DNA from: Treponema sp.
Lineage (GTDB): Bacteria > Spirochaetota > Spirochaetia > Treponematales > Breznakiellaceae
Direction: 5' to 3'
Assembly: GCA_009782495.1 (NCBI GenBank)
Contig: WRIX01000006.1
Coordinates: 1 to 47,684 of the forward strand
DNA length: 47,684 nucleotides
The notes under the pieces are model-generated. The model had not been told where the DNA came from, ran no database searches, and saw only the letters and a program-made list of their open reading frames with translations. Position numbers and translations under genes: made by a program. Position 1 is the first letter of the stretch. Each line of letters starts with the position of its first letter. Shown one piece after another: positions 16,601 through 23,375 of the stretch.

Positions 16601-17078
16601 TTTTTACCGCCGTTGCATTGTCCGGCGCAGCTCCGGTTATGGCTGCAAAGCCGGGAGCCGTGCCGTCCACGAATTCTATTCCGCGCTCACGCATGATAAC
16701 ATCGTTGGCAGCGCCAAGCCAGATTCCGTCCGCCGGGTTGGGACCGATCAAATATTTGCAGGCTTCAATTACCTCGCAGGCAAAGAGCGCTGCGGCGCCG
16801 GCGTCCAGGGCGCTGCCGAGGTAGGGCAGCCAGGTGTTTTCGGCTGGCCGGGCAGGGAGCAGCAATTTTGCTTCTTCCAAAATATCTTTTAGGTCCGCCA
16901 ATGTTTTCATCTGTCTGCCCGTAAATGAATATATTACCGGCAGATAATAATTGGTATCGGGAAAGGCAACAGGGCAGTCCGGCCCTTTTTGTTTAACAGC
17001 TTCTTCTACCTTGTTAATGGCCTGGGCAACAAAGGCAGCCGCTCCGTCTATTGCACTGGTACAAATTAGCCTAGACAT
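13617..17078 (-). CDS. acsB/acsD: Acetyl-CoA synthase fused to corrinoid protein small subunit (AcsB-AcsD)
   Basis: 1153 aa in one frame. Residues 1 to about 725 match full-length AcsB: the A-cluster cysteines are at 504, 507, 516 and 526 (SCLLCQSFAPNHVC, then GLCG), with the nickel-binding C593-G-C595 in TSCGCFEA. Residues about 845-1153 match AcsD, the TIM-barrel subunit of the corrinoid iron-sulfur protein (GNLKTEGGTRGRTYTVGG, DLISVKLDG, IIIDPMTSTIGYGVEY). Between them is an Ala/Pro/Glu-rich linker enclosing an amphipathic helix (about 762-796). AcsB condenses CO, a methyl group and CoA into acetyl-CoA. The usual arrangement is two separate genes of about 730 and 310 residues; here no stop or internal ribosome site is evident. 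Its start codon overlaps the acsA stop by one base. Confidence 0.93.
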   Translation of the reverse strand: MSRLICTSAIDGAAAFVAQAINKVEEAVKQKGPDCPVAFPDTNYYLPVIYSFTGRQMKTLADLKDILEEAKLLLPARPAENTWLPYLGSALDAGAAALFACEVIEACKYLIGPNPADGIWLGAANDVIMRERGIEFVDGTAPGFAAITGAAPDNATAVKIARELQQKNLYVFMGGCTNGVQFAEQLAAEGVQLGWETRLVPFGRDVSSLIYALGFANRAALSFGGVKPGDFEANLKYNKNRIFAFVIALGEVTPDKYAAAAGAINYGFPCIADTDIPEILPTGVCTYEHVVSNIPHDKIVEKALEVRGCKIKIVDVPIPVAYGPAFEGERIRKENTQAEFGGNKTLAFEYVTSAEYEDITDGEITIIGQDIDTIEPGGTLPLGIWVEVAGRKMQPDFEPILERQIHHLLNGAEGIWHMGQRDIVWTRVSRDGFAKGLRLKHYGEIIHAKLLADYPAIVDKVRITIITDQAEAEKRLEIARKVYDERNRRLEAMTDESVETFYSCLLCQSFAPNHVCVITPERLGLCGAYNWLDGKAAYEIDETGPNQPLNKGECLDPVKGIWAGVNEYVYANSHKNISAFCAYSIMDRPMTSCGCFEAICAYVPECNGVMIVNREYLGETPIGMTFSTLAGDVGGGQQTPGFFGCGKVFLTSRKFLSAEGGFGRVVWMPKELKDLLRSDLIRRFEEQGLNGFIDKIADETIALTAEDLRAFMEKVKHPALTMEDMSLFAQSEQNDTVAEKAAAPEAAPEQTAATEPATGVIHNIDIAAITEQIKADVTKEIITGIIDMLSERFLGQAPAFAKTSIPGGVPSQEPETKVEPGVLASERISAIKSFALPCESANVTTYTVKLGNLKTEGGTRGRTYTVGGASCMPFHLWEGKMPNRPLIAMEVFDSVSEKYPDILRETFRDVLDKPAEMAKLCVKQYGADLISVKLDGIHPERDNRTADQSVELVKSVLAAVDVPLIISGISHFEKNNEVMKAIAQACEGENLLFNWVEQDNYRTIAGAAMAYGHTLAAQSPIDVNISKQLNILLTNMGLAPDRIIIDPMTSTIGYGVEYTYSVMERIRLTGLEGDSMLLSPMIVSVGQECAKIKEFKAPESSFPDWGDMARRAAYWEVATAITLLYAGADILIMYMPEAVTTVKKAIDNLMERE

Positions 17079-19018
17079 TACAGCTCCCTCCTGTCTTTCA
17101 TATCAAAGAGCTTTCGCTCCGCTTTCTTATTAATGCCGAGGGCTTCTCTTGCCTTATTAATTATTTCAGTAATACGGTCGGCGGCTTCCATCGGATCTTC
17201 TACCAGGTGGAAACTTGCTCCGAATTTTTCCCTTACCCCGCCGTGCAGATAGTCATACACAGCCTGAGAACCGGAAACATAGAACGGATTTCCCAGGATT
17301 ACGTCAACTCCGCTGGCGACAAAATAACAGCCGATTGCTACCGCTTTTTCGCTCATCCACTCGGGCGCCACGCCCACAGCGGGAAGTCCTGCAATATCAT
17401 CTCCGAGACCTCCCTCTAAACATATTTCAGTGGCGGCTTCCAGTATCCGGGTGTTATCCACACAGCTCCCAACGTGCAGTACGGGCGGAATCCCGACAGC
17501 TTCGCAGACCTCTCTAAGACCCGGCCCGGCCTGTTCCAGAGCAACTTCGGGCTGCAGCATTCCGGCTTTGGCGCTGGCGATTGCCGAACAGCCCGTTTGA
17601 AGTACCAGTATGTTCCGCTTAATTAATTCTGCGGTAAGCACATTGGTGTACTCATCGGTTTTTAGTTTTGGATTGTTGCATCCAACGATACCTACTACGC
17701 CAAAAATCCTGTTTTGAATAATAGCGTCGTTTAATGGCCGGAACGAAGCGCGGAAACGCCCGCCCAGCATATATTTTATGGCATCTACGGAGAACCCTGC
17801 GACAAGGTTTTCCTTGTCTTTCGGTATATTGAGTTTTGCCGGATCGCGTTTTTTATAATTGTCGATTGCCCGCTTAACAAGATCCCTGGCTGACTTGAGC
17901 GGGTCGCCATGTCCCATTGTGAAGTGACTGGCGCCTATGGTTTTGGCAATGTCGGTAGTGGAGACGATCTCTGTGTGATAATTCTTTGCCACATCCGGCA
18001 GTGACGGAAAACAGCACTGTACGTCTATTACCATCATCTCAACGCCCCCGGTGGCAACTGCCAGTTCCTGCTGAAGAAAATTTCCGGCGACAGGGACGCC
18101 ATGCCGCATTAAGATTTCATTTGCGGTACAGCAGATACCAGCCAGGGTAATTCCCTGCGCTCCGGCTGCTTTGGCATACTCCAAAATTTCAGGATCTGTC
18201 ACGACTGCGGTCAGTATTTCCGAAAGCTCCGGTTCGTGACCGTGAATGATTATGTTTACTGTTTCTTTTTTTAACACACCAAGATTGGCTGCGCTCTTCA
18301 CTGGAGACGGCGTCCCGAAAAGAATGTCGGAAACAATGGAGGCAATCCGCGAACCGCCCCAGCCGTTAGCCAAAGAAGTCCGAAAAGCATGGTTCAGCAA
18401 GTTGATATAATCATGGTCAACGCCCATAGAAGTCCGGTGCATGGCCTCCACTACCATACGGTCAATCCCGTTAGGTTTTATGCCCATAGACTCCCAAACA
18501 CCCTGCTGTTTTTTTGGCGCCAGTTCCAGGGTTTTAAGAAAGCCTTCCTGTTCGGAAAATTCGTTGAGGAACAGGTTGGCCAGGTCCAGAGCTACCTCGT
18601 TGACGCTTCTGTTTTTTTCTTCAATGCCGTAAAGCCGTGCATTACGGCGCAATGCTTTTTCGTCTTTAATCTGAAAGCCGGGAGCTTTGCCTTCGGCCAC
18701 TTCTTTCAGTTTTAATACCAGGTGCCGTCCGTGATCGGAATGGGCGCTGGTGCCGCCTACGACTTCACGCAAAAAGTTTCTTGCAGCTATAGTGTCGGCC
18801 GTTGCACCGCATATACCCTTGGGTGACTTAGGCGTAATTCTGCATGGGCCCATGTGACAAATACGGCAGCAAACACCGCTCTTGCCAAACCCGCATTGGT
18901 TCTTCTGTTGATCCGCACGGTCAAAGCACGTTTCAATGCAATCAATTCTGGTTTTTTCGAGCATTAAAGCCGAGGCGTTATCGCTTACTTTTAAAGAGAT
19001 AGTTTCCCTGTTTTCCAT
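17078..19018 (-). CDS. acsA: Anaerobic carbon monoxide dehydrogenase catalytic subunit
   Basis: 646 aa from the ATG at 19018, which has AGAGGAAA just upstream; a TTG six codons earlier is less likely. The N-terminus has the D/B-cluster cysteines (CGFGKSGVCCRICHMGPC). Downstream motifs of the Ni-Fe-S C-cluster include VGIVGCNN, QTGCSAIASAK and VLHVGSCVDNTR. The enzyme interconverts CO2 and CO, passing CO through a tunnel to AcsB in the complex. It is transcribed with the two CooC ATPases upstream and the acsB/D fusion downstream. Confidence 0.96.
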   Translation of the reverse strand: MENRETISLKVSDNASALMLEKTRIDCIETCFDRADQQKNQCGFGKSGVCCRICHMGPCRITPKSPKGICGATADTIAARNFLREVVGGTSAHSDHGRHLVLKLKEVAEGKAPGFQIKDEKALRRNARLYGIEEKNRSVNEVALDLANLFLNEFSEQEGFLKTLELAPKKQQGVWESMGIKPNGIDRMVVEAMHRTSMGVDHDYINLLNHAFRTSLANGWGGSRIASIVSDILFGTPSPVKSAANLGVLKKETVNIIIHGHEPELSEILTAVVTDPEILEYAKAAGAQGITLAGICCTANEILMRHGVPVAGNFLQQELAVATGGVEMMVIDVQCCFPSLPDVAKNYHTEIVSTTDIAKTIGASHFTMGHGDPLKSARDLVKRAIDNYKKRDPAKLNIPKDKENLVAGFSVDAIKYMLGGRFRASFRPLNDAIIQNRIFGVVGIVGCNNPKLKTDEYTNVLTAELIKRNILVLQTGCSAIASAKAGMLQPEVALEQAGPGLREVCEAVGIPPVLHVGSCVDNTRILEAATEICLEGGLGDDIAGLPAVGVAPEWMSEKAVAIGCYFVASGVDVILGNPFYVSGSQAVYDYLHGGVREKFGASFHLVEDPMEAADRITEIINKAREALGINKKAERKLFDMKDRREL

Positions 19019-19051
19019 AGCCGTTTCCTCTGTCAATAGCGCTCATCCTGT

Positions 19052-19846
19052 TTAAAAAACCGGATTGATTAGCAGTTCTTCAACTGTTGTGTATACCGGG
19101 TTTGAATCGGGAATTTCAAGGAAGCTCCTGCTGGTTTCCGCAAAACCCGCAACTTCATCATCATCGGGCAGACCGATAACAATGTTCGCCCTGGTTTTTT
19201 CCCGTATCTCCTCCGTTCTGTCCGGCAATCGTGCAGCTTCCGGCAACGGTGCGCCGCGCAGTTTGTTGATCACAAGCGCCAGCTTGCCGTAAGATATTCC
19301 CATTTCTCCGGCCAGTTCATGAAGCCGGAGCAGGGTTTGCAGCCCTGCGTTGGAGGCATCGGAAACCAATACCATCAAATCCACTTTTTGAACAATCCGC
19401 CGTGAAAGGTTTTCGAGGCCGGCTTCGTTATCAAGTACCACCCAGGGATACTGGGATGAGATTTCTATGATTACCTCTTTTAGAATATTGTTTGCATAAC
19501 AATAGCAGCCTTCTCCTTCCGGCCTTCCCATTGCGATAAGATCAAAACCTTTGGCTTCCACCAGAGCGCTTTCCAGTTTTAACCGCAGCAGTTCCCGTTT
19601 GGACATATTCACATTTGCGCTTGCGCCAACGCCGCCCGCCCTGGCAGAATCCCGTACATCCTCCCGCGCCCGGCCGACAGTATCTGTTACGCATACTCCC
19701 AGCGCCGCATCCAGACAGCTATTCGGGTCGGCATCTATCGCCAGTACGGGGGATTTTCCGGCAGCCAGCAAGCGCTTGATCAGCAGGGCGCAGACCGTGG
19801 TCTTGCCCACTCCGCCCTTGCCTGTAACGGCAATAAGCCTGCTCAT
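19052..19846 (-). CDS. CooC/AcsF-type nickel-insertion ATPase (copy 1)
   Basis: 264 aa from the ATG at 19846, whose ATGA overlaps the stop codon of the upstream CooC gene; a longer frame with a non-homologous N-terminus was rejected. The P-loop AVTGKGGVGKTT and the metal-binding C-x-C in GCYCYANN are present, as is the aspartate-rich switch LDNEAGLENLS. CooC proteins dimerise through the C-x-C cysteines and use ATP to load nickel into the CODH C-cluster; AcsF does the same for the ACS A-cluster. Which client this copy serves cannot be told from the sequence. Confidence 0.9.
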   Translation of the reverse strand: MSRLIAVTGKGGVGKTTVCALLIKRLLAAGKSPVLAIDADPNSCLDAALGVCVTDTVGRAREDVRDSARAGGVGASANVNMSKRELLRLKLESALVEAKGFDLIAMGRPEGEGCYCYANNILKEVIIEISSQYPWVVLDNEAGLENLSRRIVQKVDLMVLVSDASNAGLQTLLRLHELAGEMGISYGKLALVINKLRGAPLPEAARLPDRTEEIREKTRANIVIGLPDDDEVAGFAETSRSFLEIPDSNPVYTTVEELLINPVF

Positions 19847-20613
19847 GGTTTCTTGCCTTTCCAAATCGTGTCGATTAAGGTTTCGATAACCGCCCGTTCC
19901 GTACCCATTCCGTCCAGCGCGGAAAGGCCGTCCCTGTCTGCATTCCTGATACTTTCGGAATACGGCAGGAAGGCACATACTTCCATATTCAATCCTTCGG
20001 TGATAAAACGTTTGTCCTCATCGTTGGTTATCTTGTTACCCGCGATAACAAAATTGGCAAGGCCGATTTCTTTGGACATTCTGATTACCGTATGAGCGCA
20101 GTCCAGGGAACGCTGGCCCGGCTCAACTACGATAACCATTGCATCCACGCCTGTTACAGTAGCCCGGCCAAGATGCTCTATCCCCGCCTCCATGTCCATG
20201 ATAAGAGTTTCGTTTTTGTGCAGTACAAGGTCGGTAACAAGGGCTTTTATGAATACATTTTCCGGACAAGCACAGCCGCTGCCGCCCCTCTTAACCGCCC
20301 CAAGTACCAAAAGCTCCACACCGTTATGCTTAACAGCAAGTTTTTCCGCGACATCGGAAACATCCGGGTTCAGCTTAAACACCTGGCCGTACTCGTTGAC
20401 CTTTGCTCCGGTTCGCTCTTCGATAAGGGCGATTTCCGCCGAAATAGGCGTAATCCGCTTTGCCCCCGGAATCCCAAGGGCGGCAGCCAGGTTAGCATCC
20501 GGATCAGCATCCAGGGCAAGCACCCGTTGACCCCTTTGCGCCAAAAGCAAAGCAATAGAGGCGGCAACAGTAGACTTACCCACACCGCCTTTTCCGGATA
20601 CCGCAATTTTCAT
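19843..20613 (-). CDS. CooC-type nickel-insertion ATPase (copy 2, first gene of operon)
   Basis: 256 aa from ATG 20613, preceded by GAAGGG. It has the P-loop SGKGGVGKSTVAAS, a C-x-C motif in SGCACPENVF and the switch MDMEAGIEHLGR. It is clearly diverged from the copy directly downstream, which suggests the two have different clients (CODH versus ACS) rather than being a fresh duplication. It is the promoter-proximal gene of the six-gene CODH/ACS operon. Confidence 0.9.
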   Translation of the reverse strand: MKIAVSGKGGVGKSTVAASIALLLAQRGQRVLALDADPDANLAAALGIPGAKRITPISAEIALIEERTGAKVNEYGQVFKLNPDVSDVAEKLAVKHNGVELLVLGAVKRGGSGCACPENVFIKALVTDLVLHKNETLIMDMEAGIEHLGRATVTGVDAMVIVVEPGQRSLDCAHTVIRMSKEIGLANFVIAGNKITNDEDKRFITEGLNMEVCAFLPYSESIRNADRDGLSALDGMGTERAVIETLIDTIWKGKKP

Positions 20614-20628
20614 ATACAACCCTTCGGT

Positions 20629-20657
20629 ATTATAACGTAATCATGAAAATATTTCAC
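20629..20657 (-). promoter_or_regulatory. Possible promoter of the CODH/ACS operon
   Basis: On the minus strand a perfect TATAAT (629-634) is preceded, 17 bp upstream, by GTGAAA (652-657; four of six matches to TTGACA). The start site would fall around 20622, cutting into the GAAGGG ribosome site, which makes the call weak. Confidence 0.25.
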
Positions 20658-20679
20658 GCCATGAACGCAGAGGCACAAA
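20654..20679 (+). repeat. Degenerate solo copy of the GxxExxY-flanking repeat
   Basis: The stretch with ACGCCATGAACGC and GAGGCACAAA resembles, with several mismatches and a small indel, the inverted repeats that flank the GxxExxY gene at 43749-43773 and 44161-44186. It lies in the 285-bp gap between the CODH operon and the next plus-strand gene; apart from the promoters nothing else is seen there. Confidence 0.3.
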
Positions 20680-20853
20680 TCCCGGAGATTACACGAAAAG
20701 GGATAATTAACTCAATTTACCTAATCATGTCAAGCCGGGAAAAGGTACCATGTCGCCAATTAAACGTGTTCCAAAACTCTGGCAAAAACTTTTTTTACAT
20801 ACAAGCAAAAACCAGCTTTCTGCCTTATATGTAAGAGCAGGGGGAAATGTATT

Positions 20854-20882
20854 TTGACAGTATCTTTTTCCCCGAGTATACT
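20854..20882 (+). promoter_or_regulatory. Consensus sigma-70 promoter
   Basis: TTGACA (854-859), a 17-bp spacer and TATACT (877-882). The predicted transcript starts near 20889, about 10 nt before the ATG at 20899, and rules out the TTG at 20854 as a start codon. Confidence 0.8.
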
Positions 20883-20898
20883 ATTAGATGGAGATATT

Positions 20899-21456
20899 AT
20901 GAACAAGACAAAAGTGCGAAAGCCAAATAAAAAGCTCACTTCTGAGGATATCCAGGACAAGTTTGATGAAATAGCTCGACTGCAAGAGCAGAATGCCTGG
21001 GAAATGAAGTATTTAAGCCAGAGGATGGGCTACCTAAACAACCGTTTTGGCGAACTGGCCGAACATCTGGTGGCGCCCAATATTCAGGAAAAGTTTAGGG
21101 TGTTCGGTTTTACATTTGATCAAATGTCCCAAAACCATGAGATTACCGATGCCGAAGCTAACCTTGTTGCAGAGATCGATATACTCCTGGAAAACGGCGA
21201 TACCGTTATGGTAGTGGAAGTGAAAGCCAAGCCGCTCCAAAAAGATATTGGCGATCATGTTAAACGAATGGAAATTCTGCGCCGTAGGGCAAACTTAAAA
21301 AACGACAAGCGGAAATACCAGGGAGCCATTGCCGGGGCAATACTGTCTAAACCGGTACGGGACGCTATTCACAAAACCGGTTTTTACGCAATAGAACAAA
21401 CGGGAGACACGGTAAAGATAACCGTACCCGAAGGCTTTAGACCTCGTGAATGGTAG
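20899..21456 (+). CDS. PD-(D/E)XK nuclease-like protein (DUF3782-type)
   Basis: 185 aa. The start is set by GGAGA seven bases upstream of ATG 20899 and by the promoter just before it. A helical N-terminal half (about 20-75) is followed by the restriction-like core AEIDILLENGDTVMVVEVKA, which fits the D-x(n)-E-x-K catalytic pattern. Proteins of this family are common in multiple copies in treponemes and cyanobacteria; their substrate and role are unknown. There is no neighbouring methylase or toxin-antitoxin partner. The next gene, an aspartic protease, follows on the same strand after a repeated leader. Confidence 0.7.
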   Translation: MNKTKVRKPNKKLTSEDIQDKFDEIARLQEQNAWEMKYLSQRMGYLNNRFGELAEHLVAPNIQEKFRVFGFTFDQMSQNHEITDAEANLVAEIDILLENGDTVMVVEVKAKPLQKDIGDHVKRMEILRRRANLKNDKRKYQGAIAGAILSKPVRDAIHKTGFYAIEQTGDTVKITVPEGFRPREW

Positions 21457-21474
21457 GGATTGAGGGAGAATACT

Positions 21475-21546
21475 ATGCGTCCACCCTTCGGGCCGCGAGC
21501 GCAAGGAAATTATAATAGTTCGCTGTCAGGAGGCAGCGTGTGCATG
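21475..21546 (+). promoter_or_regulatory. Conserved leader element, type A (copy 1), ending GTGTGCATG
   Basis: Aligns closely with 41058-41126: shared GCGAGCGCAAGGAA, TTATAATAGTTC and the final block. CGCTGTC-AGGA-GGCAGCG (21523-21540) forms a 7-bp hairpin with one G-T pair whose AGGA loop is part of the ribosome-binding AGGAGG. The pairs differ from the other copy (CACCGCC/GGCGGTG) in a compensating way. The frame is open through the element from its own ATG at 21475. Confidence 0.65.
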
Positions 21547-21957
21547 GGAACTTTTTTGGAAGAAATCACCTTGGAGAACACGGCAGATAGAACACTTGCC
21601 GATCACGGATATATCAAAGATACCGACATTCGCACACTCACTGTTAAAGCAATGCCCGACACCGGAGCCTGGACACTTGTAATTAATGAGGAAGTCCGCC
21701 AAAAACTCGGTCTTGCCATTGAGGATGAAGTTCAATCTACTCTTGCAGACGGTACGGCAGCACATTACCCGCTTACCAAACCGGTAAAAATCCAATGGAA
21801 AAACCGAAGCATTGCGCTTCCGGCAGTAGTTATTCCTGATGCAAAAGAAGTGCTGCTTGGCGCATTACCTCTTGAGGGAATGGACTTAATAGTAGACCCC
21901 GTGCGGCAAACCCTCGCCGGAGCGCATGGAGACCAAGCCATACACGTTCTGTATTAA
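21544..21957 (+). CDS. Retropepsin-like (clan AA) aspartic protease
   Basis: 137 aa from the ATG that ends the leader element. It carries the single active-site motif MPDTGAWTLV and the C-terminal hallmark LLGALPLEGMDLIVDP of bacterial clan AA aspartic proteases, which act as dimers. The frame could also start at 21475, adding a 23-residue peptide encoded by the leader. A broken second copy of the same family lies just downstream (22066-22225). The substrate is unknown; such genes often sit in accessory regions. Confidence 0.75.
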   Translation: MGTFLEEITLENTADRTLADHGYIKDTDIRTLTVKAMPDTGAWTLVINEEVRQKLGLAIEDEVQSTLADGTAAHYPLTKPVKIQWKNRSIALPAVVIPDAKEVLLGALPLEGMDLIVDPVRQTLAGAHGDQAIHVLY

Positions 21958-22065
21958 AATGTAGAAAGAAACGCCCTTGCACTGCCAGGTACATTTTCTT
22001 GCTGTTTAAATTTTTTTTGGTATTTTCGGTATTTTATGATAGAGTAATTATCAAGGAGTATTTAC

Positions 22066-22225
22066 ATGGGCATTGTACAAAATGACCTGTCAGCCGCTTG
22101 TAGTCGGAAGTTCCGGAGAAATCCACTTGGGCGCTATTCCTCTTGAAGATATGGATTTAATTGTAGATCCCAAAAGACAAGTTTTAAAAGAAGCACATGG
22201 CGACGAGATTGTATGCATGATATGA
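22066..22225 (+). pseudogene. Remnant of a second aspartic protease gene
   Basis: A good ribosome site (AAGGAG, 7 nt) precedes ATG 22066, but that frame stops after 26 codons. In another frame 22082-22225 encodes HLGAIPLEDMDLIVDP and AHGDEIVCMI, closely matching the last third of the intact protease upstream. The active-site Asp region is gone. The simplest reading is a tandem duplicate that lost its middle by deletion and a frameshift. The remaining sequence from 21958 to 22279 holds nothing else recognisable. Confidence 0.65.
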
Positions 22226-22279
22226 TGATCTGCAAGGAAGCGGATTTTTATGCGTACACGATGAATTCCCGGAAGCAAA

Positions 22280-23359
22280 TCAAAACCCGTATTTTTCTTT
22301 CATCCGCCTGGTCAGTGCAGCCATAAGCGAGAAAACTTTTTCCGCATCATCGGCAGTCAGCGAGCCGGTTCCGCAGGAAGGTGTGATCATGGCCTGCTGA
22401 ACAATAAGGCTTTTATCAATACCCCTGGAAACCAGATTGTCCATGCTTTCTTCCAGCTTTTTTTCCAGAGACTCTGCCGTCTGTTCCCTGATCTTTTCAG
22501 ATGTGGGCACAATACCCCAGGCAAGCACTCCGCCCCTTTCCAGGTGGGACTTTACGCTGTCCGCATATATGGAGATCGTGTCCCCATACTCAAAGGCATC
22601 AAAGTTTACGATGTCAACTCCCGCGTCAACAAGTATGCTCCATTCGGTGTTTCCGCAGCAGTGAATACCCGGGATACCGCCCTCGGCGCGGACAGCCTCA
22701 ATAACCTCGCTTAGAATACTAACCACATCTTCCCGTTTGACAGAAACATACGTTGAACTGCCGAAAGCCGATAAAATAGGCTCGTCAATAAAACAGATAA
22801 TATTTTCGGCAAAGGGCCGGAATTGCTGTATCTGCCAGCGGCTTTTCGCAGCGATGGATTTTACAATTACATCCCGGAATTCCTCGTTGTAATAAATGGC
22901 GCGCTTGTTTTCATCCACGATGGTCAGCGCAAAGCTGATTGGACCGGTAGATTGCACTTTTAGCCAGGGTAGCTTTGCCAGTGAACCGGCGGAGCCTTTT
23001 TCCTTTAATGCTTGCAGGAGGGCGTAGATTCCCCTGGAATACTTTTCGCTGATTGCCATTGCGGAAAAATCCTTTGTCCCCTCATCCGGGTCGGAGGCGG
23101 TCATGTAGGATTCATAAAACTCGGCGAATTGTTCCGAATAGTCGCCGTCAGTCTGAAAGTACATACGTTTTTTTTCGGCATCAACAACGGCGCAGGGGAT
23201 GTTTTCCGAATATTGTATTTCCATCTGCTCCAGCAGTGTAATCCGGGGAAGCTGAGGCCAAATGGGAGCGTCAAGACATTTCAGCGAAATGTCAACAGCA
23301 TGATCCGGTTCTTCAAAGGGCATTGAACCAATAGCCGTGGAAAGAAATTGAGTCTTCAT
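22280..23359 (-). CDS. UROD/MetE-fold cobalamin-linked methyltransferase (core-MetE-like)
   Basis: 359 aa. It opens with FLSTAIGSMPFEEPDHAV and has zinc-site motifs IHCCGNTEW and MITPSCGTG, with an aspartate pair in VDIVNFDAFEYGD. The fold is shared by MtaA-type methylcobamide:CoM methyltransferases and by the catalytic half of cobalamin-independent methionine synthase. Its length equals the MetE core without the N-terminal half. In some anaerobes short core-MetE proteins take methyl groups from a corrinoid protein, including the Wood-Ljungdahl one; whether this one does is inference. It follows a homocysteine methyltransferase gene with 16 bp between, and has GGAG upstream. Confidence 0.7.
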   Translation of the reverse strand: MKTQFLSTAIGSMPFEEPDHAVDISLKCLDAPIWPQLPRITLLEQMEIQYSENIPCAVVDAEKKRMYFQTDGDYSEQFAEFYESYMTASDPDEGTKDFSAMAISEKYSRGIYALLQALKEKGSAGSLAKLPWLKVQSTGPISFALTIVDENKRAIYYNEEFRDVIVKSIAAKSRWQIQQFRPFAENIICFIDEPILSAFGSSTYVSVKREDVVSILSEVIEAVRAEGGIPGIHCCGNTEWSILVDAGVDIVNFDAFEYGDTISIYADSVKSHLERGGVLAWGIVPTSEKIREQTAESLEKKLEESMDNLVSRGIDKSLIVQQAMITPSCGTGSLTADDAEKVFSLMAALTRRMKEKYGF

Positions 23360-23375
23360 AAAATAATCTCCTTAA

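Noticed and set aside
19847-19978. N-terminal extension of the first CooC ATPase
   Set aside because: The extra 44 residues are encoded inside the upstream CooC gene, show no homology, and the ATGA overlap at 19843-19846 with MSRLIAVTGKGG is the natural start.
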